A DNA stretch of 64,000 bases from Cedecea colo (GTDB lineage Bacteria; Pseudomonadota; Gammaproteobacteria; Enterobacterales; Enterobacteriaceae). The notes below the pieces were generated by a model that saw only the letters and a list, made by a program, of their open reading frames with translations, was not told where the DNA came from and searched no databases. The stretch spans positions 903,724-967,723 of the forward strand of contig NZ_SOYS01000001.1 in NCBI RefSeq assembly GCF_011808225.1, written 5' to 3'. The position numbers and the translations under genes were made by a program. This document shows positions 18,434-26,918 of this stretch, piece after piece (position 1 is the first letter of the stretch; every line of letters starts with the position of its first letter).

Positions 18434-18470
18434 TTTACAGCGACGCTTCATTTGATATGATGCGCCCCGC
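18434..18470 (+). promoter_or_regulatory. tyrT-type stable RNA promoter
   Basis: TTTACA (18434-18439), a 16-base spacer, TATGAT (18456-18461) and the G+C-rich discriminator GCGCCCCGC are essentially the E. coli tyrT promoter. The discriminator is the feature that makes such promoters ppGpp-sensitive, so stringent control is expected. It drives the tRNA-Tyr operon that follows. Confidence 0.88.
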
Positions 18471-18510
18471 CTCCAGCTAAGGAAGCAGACCAGTAAAGGG
18501 TAGGCCCCGT

Positions 18511-18631
18511 GGTGGAGTTCCCGAGCGATCATCAGGGAGCTGACTGTAAATCTGCCGTCATCGACTTCGAAGGTTTGACTCGAGCGATGCGAGAGAACGT
18601 GGCGACAGCAACGTTTATCCTCCCACCGCCA
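18511..18631 (+). pseudogene. Chimeric tRNA-Tyr with a 36-base expansion in the T-arm (pseudo-tRNA)
   Basis: The first 65 bases follow tRNA-Tyr (GTA anticodon), but from the T-arm on the sequence switches to the 3' part of the 140-bp repeats found downstream (GACTCGAGCGATGCGAGAGA...GTTTATCCT), ending CCACCGCCA. Total length is 121 bases instead of 85. The anticodon stem is also damaged (GCTGA opposite TCTGC) and the D-loop differs from the two intact copies. It directly follows the promoter, so it is transcribed, but a normal T-loop cannot form in the usual place. It is best read as a recombinant, non-functional copy. Confidence 0.7.
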
Positions 18632-18682
18632 AAGTGGCAGTAATTAGTAAGCTGGTTTTTGACTTAAATATCTATACCCCGT

Positions 18683-18767
<85 letters not shown>

Positions 18768-18819
18768 TCTACAAACTCGTACTAATCATCAGACGAGCAA
18801 CTCTCTTCCAGAACATACA

Positions 18820-18903
18820 TGGGAAGGATGAGAAGCTTCGATTAAGGTTCGAGTCGAACGCAGTGAGACAACGTTGCTTTAGCAACGATCATCCTTCCCA
18901 CTT
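18820..18903 (+). repeat. Diverged single copy of the tRNA-Tyr-derived repeat in the tRNA spacer
   Basis: The spacer between the two intact tRNA-Tyr genes contains GGGAAGGATGAGAAGCTTCG ... ATCCTTCCC, the same outer stem and GAGAAGCTTCG block as the downstream array, with a diverged interior (AACGTTGCTTTAGCAACG hairpin). It lacks the CCGCCACCA end. Confidence 0.6.
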
Positions 18904-18953
18904 CGTTCTGATAACCAGCTCCAGTCTGGTTTATCCCAAAATGAAATACCCCT

Positions 18954-19038
<85 letters not shown>

Positions 19039-19090
19039 TATTGCAAAGCAAATCCAGGCACGCCAAACGCGCACAATCTTCCATATTCCC

Positions 19091-19645
19091 GTTGGGGAAG
19101 GACGAGAAGCTTCGACTAAGGTTCGACTCGAGCCAGTGCGAGAGAACGGGCGCCAGCAACGTTTATCCTTCCCCCGCCACCATCTTTTAGTTACCCCAGA
19201 CATTCAAATCGCACGATCTTTCATATTCCCGATGGGGAAGGACGAGAAGCTTCGATTAAGGTTCGACTCGAGCCAGTGCGAGAGAACGGGCGCCAGCAAC
19301 GTTTATCCTTCCCCCGCCACCATCTTTTAGTTACCCCAGACATTCAAATCGCACAATCTTTCATATTCCCGATGGGGAGGGACGAGAAGCTTCGATTAAG
19401 GTTCGACTCGAGCCAGTGCGAGAGAACGGGCGCCAGCAACGTTTATCCTTCCCCCGCCACCATCTTTTAGTTACCCCAGACATTCAAACACGCACAATCT
19501 TCCATATATTCCCGATGGGGAAGGATGAGAAGCTTCGATTAAGGTTCGACTCACGTCAGTGAGAACGCGCGCTGCGCGGTCACCCTTTTCGCCACAATCT
19601 TTTAGTAACTCTCAACTTTTCGAATCGCACATATTCCATATTCCC
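19091..19645 (+). repeat. Tandem array of 140-bp repeats derived from the tRNA-Tyr 3' half (rtT-like)
   Basis: Units start at 19091, 19231, 19371 and 19514 (GATGGGGAAGG, GTTGGGGAAGG in the first). The first three are nearly identical; the fourth is degenerate from its middle on, and a fifth trace is seen at 19646-19665. Each unit has an outer stem GGGGAAGGA / TCCTTCCCC enclosing AGAAGCTTCG, GGTTCGACTCGAG and GCAACG, ends in CCGCCACCA like the upstream tRNA, and then has a spacer (TCTTTTAGTTACCCCAGACA). In E. coli the tyrT operon likewise ends in tRNA-derived repeats yielding the rtT/RttR RNA. Open frames through it are not convincing genes. Confidence 0.85.
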
Positions 19646-19774
19646 ATCAGGAAAGGATGTAACCTACCTAACCTGTCCAACTTTTCGATGGATGGCGCAT
19701 TCGATTATGCCCCCTACGCATAACCGTGCATTGATTATTCGCTTACCTACCCTGCAATCCATCGGTTCAGGTTT

Positions 19775-19813
19775 TGTAGGGCGGGTAAGCGTGAGCGTGA
19801 GCGTCACCCGCGC
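19775..19813 (+). repeat. REP-like palindromic element
   Basis: TGTAGGGCGGGTAAGCG followed by GCGTCACCCGCGC forms a GCGGGT / ACCCGC stem with an internal GTGAGC duplication. Similar TGTAGGSYGGGTAAGCG elements are scattered between genes in many Enterobacteriaceae. Identification is from resemblance only. Confidence 0.45.
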
Positions 19814-19828
19814 GGCGCACACGCAAAA

Positions 19829-19853
19829 AAATACCCGACCAAAGCCGGGTATT
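19829..19853 (-). terminator. Terminator of narGHJI (minus strand)
   Basis: On the minus strand AATACCCGGC-TTTG-GTCGGGTATT is followed by TTTTTTT, 21 bases after the narI stop. It lies between the convergent tRNA-Tyr operon and nar operon and may stop both. Confidence 0.75.
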
Positions 19854-19873
19854 CGTCATCAATTATTAAGTAT

Positions 19874-20557
19874 TCAGCGACGAGCGCGAACAACCTGATA
19901 CCTGCGCGTCAGATATTCTACCGGCGCGCTCCATATATGCACCAGGCGGGTGAACGGAAACAGTAAGAACAGCGTCATACCCAGCACCAGGTGCATGCGG
20001 AAGATAAACGCCACGCCGTCCAGATGCGCAGATGCGCCGCCCTGGAAGGTCACAACCGACTGCGCCCAGCCTACCAGCTTCATCATCTCGCTGCCGTCCA
20101 TATGCTGCGCTGAGAAAGGAATGGTAATCAGACCCAGCGCGCACTGAATCATCAGCAGGCTTAAGATAAGAATATCGGCGACGGTAGACGTCGCGCGGAT
20201 ACGTGGATTGAACAGGCGACGTTTAAGCAGCAGCAAACCGCCCACCAGCGTCAGCACGCCACAGGCGCCACCGGCAATCATCGCCATTTTCTGCTTCACA
20301 TCAACCGGTAAGAATGACTCGTACATCCAGTGCGGGGTCAGCATACCGAGTAAATGGCCGGCAAAAATTCCCAGAATCCCGATATGGAACAGGTTTGACG
20401 CCAGGTTCATGCCTTTCCTGTCGAGCATCTGGCTGGAGCCTGCTTTCCACGTATACTGGCCGTAGTCATAGCGCAGCCAGCTGCCCAGCAGGAATACCGT
20501 ACCGCAAAGGTACGGATAGATGTCATAGAAGAACACATTCAGAAAATGCATTATCAC
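19874..20557 (-). CDS. narI: Respiratory nitrate reductase A, gamma subunit (cytochrome b)
   Basis: The membrane-anchor dihaem cytochrome b takes electrons from quinol at the periplasmic side and passes them to NarH. The 227 residues (225 in E. coli) hold five predicted spans, beginning [18 protein letters not shown]. Haem-ligand histidines sit in the second and last spans ([35 protein letters not shown]). Its ATG overlaps the narJ stop by four bases (ATGA), indicating translational coupling. It is the last gene of narGHJI. Confidence 0.97.
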   Translation of the reverse strand: MIMHFLNVFFYDIYPYLCGTVFLLGSWLRYDYGQYTWKAGSSQMLDRKGMNLASNLFHIGILGIFAGHLLGMLTPHWMYESFLPVDVKQKMAMIAGGACGVLTLVGGLLLLKRRLFNPRIRATSTVADILILSLLMIQCALGLITIPFSAQHMDGSEMMKLVGWAQSVVTFQGGASAHLDGVAFIFRMHLVLGMTLFLLFPFTRLVHIWSAPVEYLTRRYQVVRARR

Positions 20558-21255
20558 TCTCCTCCAATATTCAGATACTGCGGAGCCACAGCTCCGGCAA
20601 AACGACGCTGATGGCTGGTAATTTCAGACTCACCGCAGCCCTGGTCGGCAATAAACTTAACCTGTTCTTCTTCCCATACCGCATCCAGCGCCTGTGGCGT
20701 ATCGTCGCGGGCTTCGTTGGCGATTTGTTTGCTTACGCTGTCAACCGCAACGTCGCTTTCCGACAGGCCAAGCAGCACATCAAACAGCGCGGCATAATCA
20801 CTTTCACGCTGTTTCAGACGCGCGCTCAGCAAGGCCAGAATCGGCGCGACATCCTGCAGGCCACCACGCGCTTCCCCAGCGGTTCGCTGCGACAGGTATT
20901 CAAGATACAGCGGCAGGTGATCCGGCAGCTCGCGGCTGTCGATTTCCATACCGGCCTGCTCGTACTGCCCCATCAGATTAACCATCGCCTGACCGCGATC
21001 GCGTGATTCACCGTGAACGTGTTCAAACAGCAGCAGAGACGTTGCACGACCGCGGTCGAACAACTCGCTATAGCCTGCCTGCGCATCCAGCAGATCCCGG
21101 CTACACAGCCTGGTGATAAAGTCATCAAGCAAAGCAGCCTGGCGCACACTTAACGCGTCACCTTCTGTCAGCGCATCGCGTAGCTCCTGTTGATGCTGCC
21201 ACAGGGCAGCATCCGGATACTCAAGCAGGCGTGAAACAATCAGTAGTTCAATCAT
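20554..21255 (-). CDS. narJ: Nitrate reductase A assembly chaperone
   Basis: A TorD-family cytoplasmic chaperone that binds apo-NarG and controls Mo-bis-MGD and FeS insertion before membrane docking. The 233 residues compare with 236 in E. coli. The helical core keeps the [13 protein letters not shown]-terminal part and the YLEYLSQR segment. It overlaps narH and narI by four bases on each side, as in all enteric nar operons. Confidence 0.96.
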   Translation of the reverse strand: MIELLIVSRLLEYPDAALWQHQQELRDALTEGDALSVRQAALLDDFITRLCSRDLLDAQAGYSELFDRGRATSLLLFEHVHGESRDRGQAMVNLMGQYEQAGMEIDSRELPDHLPLYLEYLSQRTAGEARGGLQDVAPILALLSARLKQRESDYAALFDVLLGLSESDVAVDSVSKQIANEARDDTPQALDAVWEEEQVKFIADQGCGESEITSHQRRFAGAVAPQYLNIGGE

Positions 21256-22787
21256 GCGCGCGGCTCCGTTTTATTGGATACATCAATAGCGTCAATGCGT
21301 TTGCTATTGAACAGATTGAATTTGCTGTCGCTGCCGTGACAGCCGTCGCCAAAGCTGAAACCACAGCCGTTACGCTCAGGGAACGCATCCGCCGCCAGCT
21401 CGCGGTGGCTGGTTGGAATAACAAAGCGATCCTCGTAGTTGGCAATAGCCAGATAGCGATACATTTCCTGCGCCTGGGCTTCGCTCAGCCCAACCTCTTC
21501 CAGGGCGCTGATATCGTGGACGCCGTCTACGGTTTCAGCACGTTTATAGTGACGCATCGCCATAATACGTTTGAGCGCGCTAATCACCGGTGCGGTATCG
21601 CCCGCGGTCAACAGGTTTGCCAGATATTCAACCGGAATACGCAGGCTTTCTATGTCCGGCAGAATACCGGTGTGCGGCAACTGGCCCGCGTCGGCCGCAG
21701 ACTGAATTGGCGACAACGGCGGCACATACCAGACCATCGGCAGCGTGCGGTATTCCGGGTGCAGCGGCAGAGCCAGCTTCCAGTCAATGGCCATTTTGTA
21801 AACCGGCGACTTCTGAGCGGCATCAATAACGCTTTGTGGAACGCCATCTTTCAAGGCCTGTTCGATAACGGCCGGGTCGTTCGGATTAAGGAACACGCCC
21901 AGTTGACGCTCATAGAGGTCTTTCTCGTGCTCGGTGCTTGCCGCTTCTTCAATGGCATCCGCATCGTAAAGGACCACGCCGAGGTAACGAATACGCCCTA
22001 CGCAGGTTTCGGAACACACTGTCGGCATACCCGCTTCGATACGCGGATAGCAGAAAATGCACTTCTCAGATTTGCCGGTTTTCCAGTTGAAGTAGATCTT
22101 TTTGTACGGGCAGCCGGTAACGCACATACGCCAGCCGCGGCATTTATCCTGGTCGATAAGCACAATGCCATCTTCTTCACGCTTATAGATGGCACCGCTC
22201 GGGCAGGTTGCCACACAGGCCGGGTTAAGGCAGTGTTCGCACAGGCGCGGCAGGTACATCATGAAGGTATTTTCGAACTGGCCGTACATCGCCTTCTGCA
22301 TATTCTCGAAGTTCTGATCTTTGGCGCGCTTTTCAAATTCGCCGCCGAGAATCTCTTCCCAGTTCGGACCTGCTTCGATTTTATTCATCCGCTGACCGGT
22401 GATCAGCGAGCGCGGACGCGCTATCGGCTGATGCTTGCCTTCCGGCGCGTTATGCAGATGCTGATAGTCATAGTCAAACGGCTCGTAGTAATCATCGATA
22501 CCCGGCAGATGCGGGTTAGCGAAAATTTTACCCAGCAGCATGGCGCGGTTGCCCATGCGCGGCTGTAGTTTGCCGTTGATTTTACGGATCCAGCCGCCCT
22601 TCCATTTCTCCTGGTTTTCCCAGTCGTTCGGATAGCCGATACCCGGTTTGGTTTCCACGTTGTTAAACCACGCGTACTCCATCCCTTCGCGGCTGGTCCA
22701 GACGTTTTTACAGGTCACAGAACAGGTGTGACAGCCGATGCACTTATCAAGATTCAGCACCATGCCGACTTGTGAACGAATTTTCAT
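21252..22787 (-). CDS. narH: Respiratory nitrate reductase A, beta subunit (FeS protein)
   Basis: The electron-transfer subunit holds three [4Fe-4S] and one [3Fe-4S] cluster between NarI and NarG. The 511 residues compare with 512 in E. coli. Cys groups are visible in order: CIGCHTCSVTC (about 16-26), CEHCLNPACVATCPSG (about 184-199) and CRGWRMCVTGCPYKK (about 217-231), the last with Trp replacing a Cys as expected for the 3Fe cluster. It overlaps narG by four bases at its start and narJ by four at its end. Confidence 0.98.
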   Translation of the reverse strand: MKIRSQVGMVLNLDKCIGCHTCSVTCKNVWTSREGMEYAWFNNVETKPGIGYPNDWENQEKWKGGWIRKINGKLQPRMGNRAMLLGKIFANPHLPGIDDYYEPFDYDYQHLHNAPEGKHQPIARPRSLITGQRMNKIEAGPNWEEILGGEFEKRAKDQNFENMQKAMYGQFENTFMMYLPRLCEHCLNPACVATCPSGAIYKREEDGIVLIDQDKCRGWRMCVTGCPYKKIYFNWKTGKSEKCIFCYPRIEAGMPTVCSETCVGRIRYLGVVLYDADAIEEAASTEHEKDLYERQLGVFLNPNDPAVIEQALKDGVPQSVIDAAQKSPVYKMAIDWKLALPLHPEYRTLPMVWYVPPLSPIQSAADAGQLPHTGILPDIESLRIPVEYLANLLTAGDTAPVISALKRIMAMRHYKRAETVDGVHDISALEEVGLSEAQAQEMYRYLAIANYEDRFVIPTSHRELAADAFPERNGCGFSFGDGCHGSDSKFNLFNSKRIDAIDVSNKTEPRA

Positions 22788-25700
22788 TTTACGCTCTCCT
22801 GTTTCTGGTCATTACCTTCACCGTCTAACCAGTCAATATTTTTCATCTTACGCACCACGACGAACTCATCGCGGTTTGAACCCACCGTGCCGTAGTAGTT
22901 AAAGCCGTAGGCCAACTGCGCGTAGCCGCCGATCATATGCGTTGGTTTCGGACTGATACGGGTGACCGAGTTATGAATCCCGCCGCGCTGGCCGGTGATT
23001 TCAGAACCCGGCAGGTTCACGATACGTTCCTGGGCGTGGTACATCATCGTCATGCCTTCCGGCACACGTTGACTGACTACCGCACGCGCGGTCAGCGCGC
23101 CGTTTTTGTTGAACACTTCAATCCAGTCGTTATCTTCGATGCCCAAATCTTTGGCATCGGTTTCACTCATCCACACAATCGGCCCGCCGCGCGACAGCGT
23201 CAGCATCAGCAGGTTATCGCTGTAGGTTGAGTGAATGCCCCATTTCTGGTGCGGCGTCAGGAAGTTCAGCGCTTTTTCCGGGTTACCGTTGGATTTTTTA
23301 CCCATCACGCCTTTCACCGAGCGGGTATCAATCGGCGGGCGGTAAACCAGCAGGCTTTCGCCGAAGTCGCGCATCCACTGATGATCCTGATACAGCTGCT
23401 GGCGACCAGACAGCGTGCGCCACGGGATCAGCTCGTGTACGTTGGTGTAGCAGGCGTTATAAGAAACGTGCTCATCTTCAAGGCCGGACCAGGTCGGGCT
23501 GGAGATAATTTTGCGCGGCTGGGCCTGGATATCGCGGAAGCGAATTTTCTCTTCTTCTTTAGGATGAGCCAGGTGCGTATGGTCGCGACCGGTAAATTCG
23601 CTGAGCGCGGCCCAGGCTTTCACCGCCACCTGGCCGTTGGTTTCCGGCGCAAGCGTGAGGATCATTTCTGCGGCATCGATCGCCGAGTTGATCATCGGCT
23701 GGCCTTTCGCCGGGCCTTCTGCCTTGGTGTAATTCAGCTTACGCAGCAGATCCATTTCGGCCTGGGTGTTCCAGGAGATACCTTTGCCGCCGTTGCCGAT
23801 GGTTTCCATCAGCGGGCCGATAGAGGTGAAGCGCTCGTAAGTTGCCGGATAGTCACGCTCTACCACCATCAGATGCGGAGCGGTTTTACCAGGAATCAGG
23901 TCGCATTCGCCTTTTTTCCAGTCCATCACGCCAAACGGCTGCGCCAGCTCTGCGGCGGAGTCATGCTGAATCGGCAGCGTCACCACGTCGGTTTCTTTGC
24001 CCAGATGACCGACGCACACCTCAGAGAATTTCTTCGCGATGGCTTTATAGATTTCCCAGTCGCTCTTCGACTCCCAGGCCGGGTCGACGGCCGCAGAAAG
24101 CGGGTGAATAAACGGATGCATATCCGAAGTATTCATATCGTCTTTCTCATACCAGGTCGCGGTAGGCAGGACGATATCGGAATACAGACAGGTGCTCGAC
24201 AGACGGAAGTCCAGCGTCACCACCAGATCCAGCTTGCCGTCGAGGCCGTTGTCTACCCACTCGACTTCTTCCGGCATTACGCCGCCTTCACGGCCCAGGT
24301 CCTTACCCTGAATACCATTCTCAGTACCCAGCAGATACTTAAGCATGTATTCATGGCCCTTACCGGAAGAACCCAGCAGGTTTGAACGCCAGACGAACAG
24401 GTTACGCGGGTGGTTATTACCCGCATCCGGCTGCTCCGCCGCAAAACGAAGGTCGCCGCTTTTCAACTGCTGTACGGTGTAATCCGCCGGGGACATGCCA
24501 GCCGCTTTCGCCTGGGCCGCAATGGTCAGCGGGTTGGTATTTAACTGCGGGGCGGATGGCAGCCAGCCCATGCGCTCGGCGCGCACGTTAAAGTCAATCA
24601 GATGACCGCTGTAGCGGGATTTATCCGCCAGAGGAGAAAGCAGCTCTTCCGCCGTTAACGACTCGTAACGCCACTGGCTGGAGTGGTTATAGAAGAACGA
24701 GGTGCTGTTCATATGACGCGGCGGACGCTGCCAGTCAAGGGCAAACGCCAGCGGTGTCCAGCCGGTTTGCGGACGCAGTTTTTCCTGGCCCACGTAGTGT
24801 GCCCAGCCGCCGCCGCTCTGCCCGACGCAGCCGCAGAAGATCAGCATGTTGATCAGGCCGCGGTAGTTCATGTCCATGTGGAACCAGTGGTTCATACCGG
24901 CACCGACGATGATCATCGAACGGCCATGCGTTTTATCCGCGTTATCTGCGAATTCGCGGGCGATACGGACGATATTCTGACGGGAAACGCCGGTGATCTG
25001 CTCGGCCCACGCCGGAGTATAAGCTTTCACATCATCGTAGCTGGTCGCACAGTTTTCATCGTGCAGACCACGCTCCAGGCCATAGTTCGCCAGGGTCAGA
25101 TCGTAAACGGTGGTCACTAACGCGCTTGCGCCATCGGCCAGCTGAATGCGTTTTACCGGCAGCTTATGCATCAGCACATTATCAAGCTTAACGTTGCTGA
25201 AGTGTTCGCTGCTTTCACCGCCGAAGTACGGGAAGCCAACGTCGGCCACTTCATCATGGCTGCCAAGCAGGCTCAGACGCAGCTCGGTTTCTTCACCGCT
25301 GGTGCCGTCGCGCTGCTCCAGGTTCCATTTGCCCTTCTCGCCCCAGCGGTAGCCGATGGAGCCTGTCGGCGCCAGCAGATCGCCGCTCTGGTTATCCACG
25401 GCAACGGTTTTCCACTGCGGGTTGTTTTCCTGACCCAGACCATCCACCAGATCGGATGCGCGCAGCATACGGCCGGCAGCATAAAAACCGTCACGCTCTT
25501 CGAGCATCACCAGCATTGGCATGTCGGTGTAACGACGCACGTAATCGGTAAAGTACTGGCTTGGGTTGTCCAGATGGAACTCGCGCAGCATAACGTGGCC
25601 CATCGCCAGCGCCATTGCAGCGTCGGTGCCCTGTTTCGGGGCCAGCCACTGATCGCACAGCTTGGCGATTTCAGCGTAATCTGGCGTCACCGCAACGGTC

Positions 25701-26530
25701 TTGGTGCCTTTGTAACGCACCTCTGTAAAGAAGTGAGCATCCGGTGTACGAGTCTGCGGGACGTTTGAACCCCAGGCGATAATGTAGCTGGAGTTGTACC
25801 AGTCAGCGGATTCCGGCACGTCGGTTTGCTCGCCCCAGGTCATTGGCGACGCGGGTGGTAAATCGCAGTACCAGTCGTAGAAGCTCAGGCAGGCGCCGCC
25901 AATCAGGGAAAGGTAACGCGCGCCGGAAGCATAGGAAACCATCGACATAGCAGGAATCGGCGAGAAACCAGCGATACGGTCCGGGCCGAAAGTTTTTGCG
26001 GTAAAGACGTTTGCCGCTGCAATCAGCTCGTTCACTTCCTGCCAGCTTGAGCGGACAAAGCCACCGCGACCGCGGGCTTGTTTATAGCTTTTTGCTTTTT
26101 CCGGGTCGTTGATGATAGAGGCCCAGGCGTTAACCGGATCGGCATGCTGGGTTTTCGCTTCGCGCCACAGCTTAATCAGACGCTTGCGCATCAGCGGATA
26201 TTTCAGGCGGTTAGCGCTGTAGAGATACCAGGAGTAGCTGGCGCCGCGAGGGCAGCCGCGTGGCTCATGGTTTGGCATATCAGGGCGAGTACGCGGGTAG
26301 TCGGTTTGCTGGGTTTCCCAGGTGACCAGGCCGCTTTTTACATAAATCTTCCAGCTACAGGAGCCGGTGCAGTTTACGCCGTGGGTGGAGCGCACGACTT
26401 TGTCGTGCTGCCAACGTTGGCGGTAGCCTTCTTCCCAATCGCGGTTGGTATCGAGCAGCTGGCCATGCCCATCGGCAAAGGTGTCGCCCTTCTGTTTGAA
26501 GTAACGAAACCGGTCAAGAAACTTGCTCAT
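22784..26530 (-). CDS. narG: Respiratory nitrate reductase A, alpha subunit (molybdenum catalytic)
   Basis: The catalytic subunit on the cytoplasmic face of the inner membrane reduces nitrate to nitrite with Mo-bis-MGD. The 1248 residues compare with 1247 in E. coli. The N-terminal FS0 cluster motif has a His ligand and Cys residues (HGVNCTGSCSWKIYV, about 50-64, with a further Cys in PRGCPRGAS). The Mo-ligand Asp region YNSSYIIAWGSNVPQTRTPDAH is intact. The N-terminus keeps the vestigial Tat-like RFRYFKQ. It is first in narGHJI, with a perfect FNR site about 100 bases upstream of the start. Confidence 0.98.
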   Translation of the reverse strand: MSKFLDRFRYFKQKGDTFADGHGQLLDTNRDWEEGYRQRWQHDKVVRSTHGVNCTGSCSWKIYVKSGLVTWETQQTDYPRTRPDMPNHEPRGCPRGASYSWYLYSANRLKYPLMRKRLIKLWREAKTQHADPVNAWASIINDPEKAKSYKQARGRGGFVRSSWQEVNELIAAANVFTAKTFGPDRIAGFSPIPAMSMVSYASGARYLSLIGGACLSFYDWYCDLPPASPMTWGEQTDVPESADWYNSSYIIAWGSNVPQTRTPDAHFFTEVRYKGTKTVAVTPDYAEIAKLCDQWLAPKQGTDAAMALAMGHVMLREFHLDNPSQYFTDYVRRYTDMPMLVMLEERDGFYAAGRMLRASDLVDGLGQENNPQWKTVAVDNQSGDLLAPTGSIGYRWGEKGKWNLEQRDGTSGEETELRLSLLGSHDEVADVGFPYFGGESSEHFSNVKLDNVLMHKLPVKRIQLADGASALVTTVYDLTLANYGLERGLHDENCATSYDDVKAYTPAWAEQITGVSRQNIVRIAREFADNADKTHGRSMIIVGAGMNHWFHMDMNYRGLINMLIFCGCVGQSGGGWAHYVGQEKLRPQTGWTPLAFALDWQRPPRHMNSTSFFYNHSSQWRYESLTAEELLSPLADKSRYSGHLIDFNVRAERMGWLPSAPQLNTNPLTIAAQAKAAGMSPADYTVQQLKSGDLRFAAEQPDAGNNHPRNLFVWRSNLLGSSGKGHEYMLKYLLGTENGIQGKDLGREGGVMPEEVEWVDNGLDGKLDLVVTLDFRLSSTCLYSDIVLPTATWYEKDDMNTSDMHPFIHPLSAAVDPAWESKSDWEIYKAIAKKFSEVCVGHLGKETDVVTLPIQHDSAAELAQPFGVMDWKKGECDLIPGKTAPHLMVVERDYPATYERFTSIGPLMETIGNGGKGISWNTQAEMDLLRKLNYTKAEGPAKGQPMINSAIDAAEMILTLAPETNGQVAVKAWAALSEFTGRDHTHLAHPKEEEKIRFRDIQAQPRKIISSPTWSGLEDEHVSYNACYTNVHELIPWRTLSGRQQLYQDHQWMRDFGESLLVYRPPIDTRSVKGVMGKKSNGNPEKALNFLTPHQKWGIHSTYSDNLLMLTLSRGGPIVWMSETDAKDLGIEDNDWIEVFNKNGALTARAVVSQRVPEGMTMMYHAQERIVNLPGSEITGQRGGIHNSVTRISPKPTHMIGGYAQLAYGFNYYGTVGSNRDEFVVVRKMKNIDWLDGEGNDQKQESVK

Positions 26531-26918
26531 CGGAGTTCTCCTGATGTGGAGCCTGGAGGCTCTATCTTATGAAATCGACATTGCTGATTTGCAGGCACGG
26601 TAACGCGCTCATATGGCGGGATAATTGATAACGATCAACTGTGTAGAGGCTATTTGTCGGACAAACTGTGCCATATACCACCAAAGGGTATACCGTCTCA
26701 TAAAGATAACCCATTGTTTTTAATAACGTTATTTTGAATTTCGATTTGCAGTGAGTAGAAAAAACTGCGGTGGAGGTATTAAGGGGTAGATGTGGCATTC
26801 CCCCTGCAGACACCGCCTTTAAAACGGATGCCGCCCTCCTTTTAGTATGTTGTAACTAATTAACAGCTGAAAAAAGCGCAGCCGAAGCTGCGCAAGGGAT
26901 AACCAAAAGGTCAATCGG
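26531..26918. other. narG promoter region
   Basis: 388 bases between narG and narK, both on the minus strand. It holds a perfect FNR site (26625-26638) and, further upstream on the minus strand, TACCCCTTAATACC near 26778-26791, which fits paired NarL heptamers (TACYYMT-like) as at position about -195 of E. coli narG. The narK end of the region has no clear strong terminator. No gene is seen. Confidence 0.6.
26625..26638 (-). promoter_or_regulatory. FNR site of the narG promoter
   Basis: On the minus strand TTGATCGTTATCAA has perfect TTGAT-N4-ATCAA symmetry and is the same sequence as the E. coli narG FNR site. The expected result is activation in the absence of oxygen, with NarL acting from upstream. 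Confidence 0.85.

Noticed and set aside
19136..19470. Two overlapping 64-codon frames with nearly the same protein (MRENGRQQRLSFPRHHL)
   Set aside because: The same peptide appears because the DNA repeats every 140 bases. The frames end within the units, lack ribosome sites and match no family; RNA function is more likely.
19091..19645. Possible CRISPR array
   Set aside because: Units are 140 bases, nearly identical throughout with no variable spacers, there are no cas genes nearby, and the repeats carry tRNA-Tyr sequence.
21231..22568. Long + strand frame of 445 codons opposite narH
   Set aside because: It is a shadow of narH codon use. Other long antisense frames (for example 23231-24385 over narG and 60403-61461 over ychF) were rejected for the same reason.
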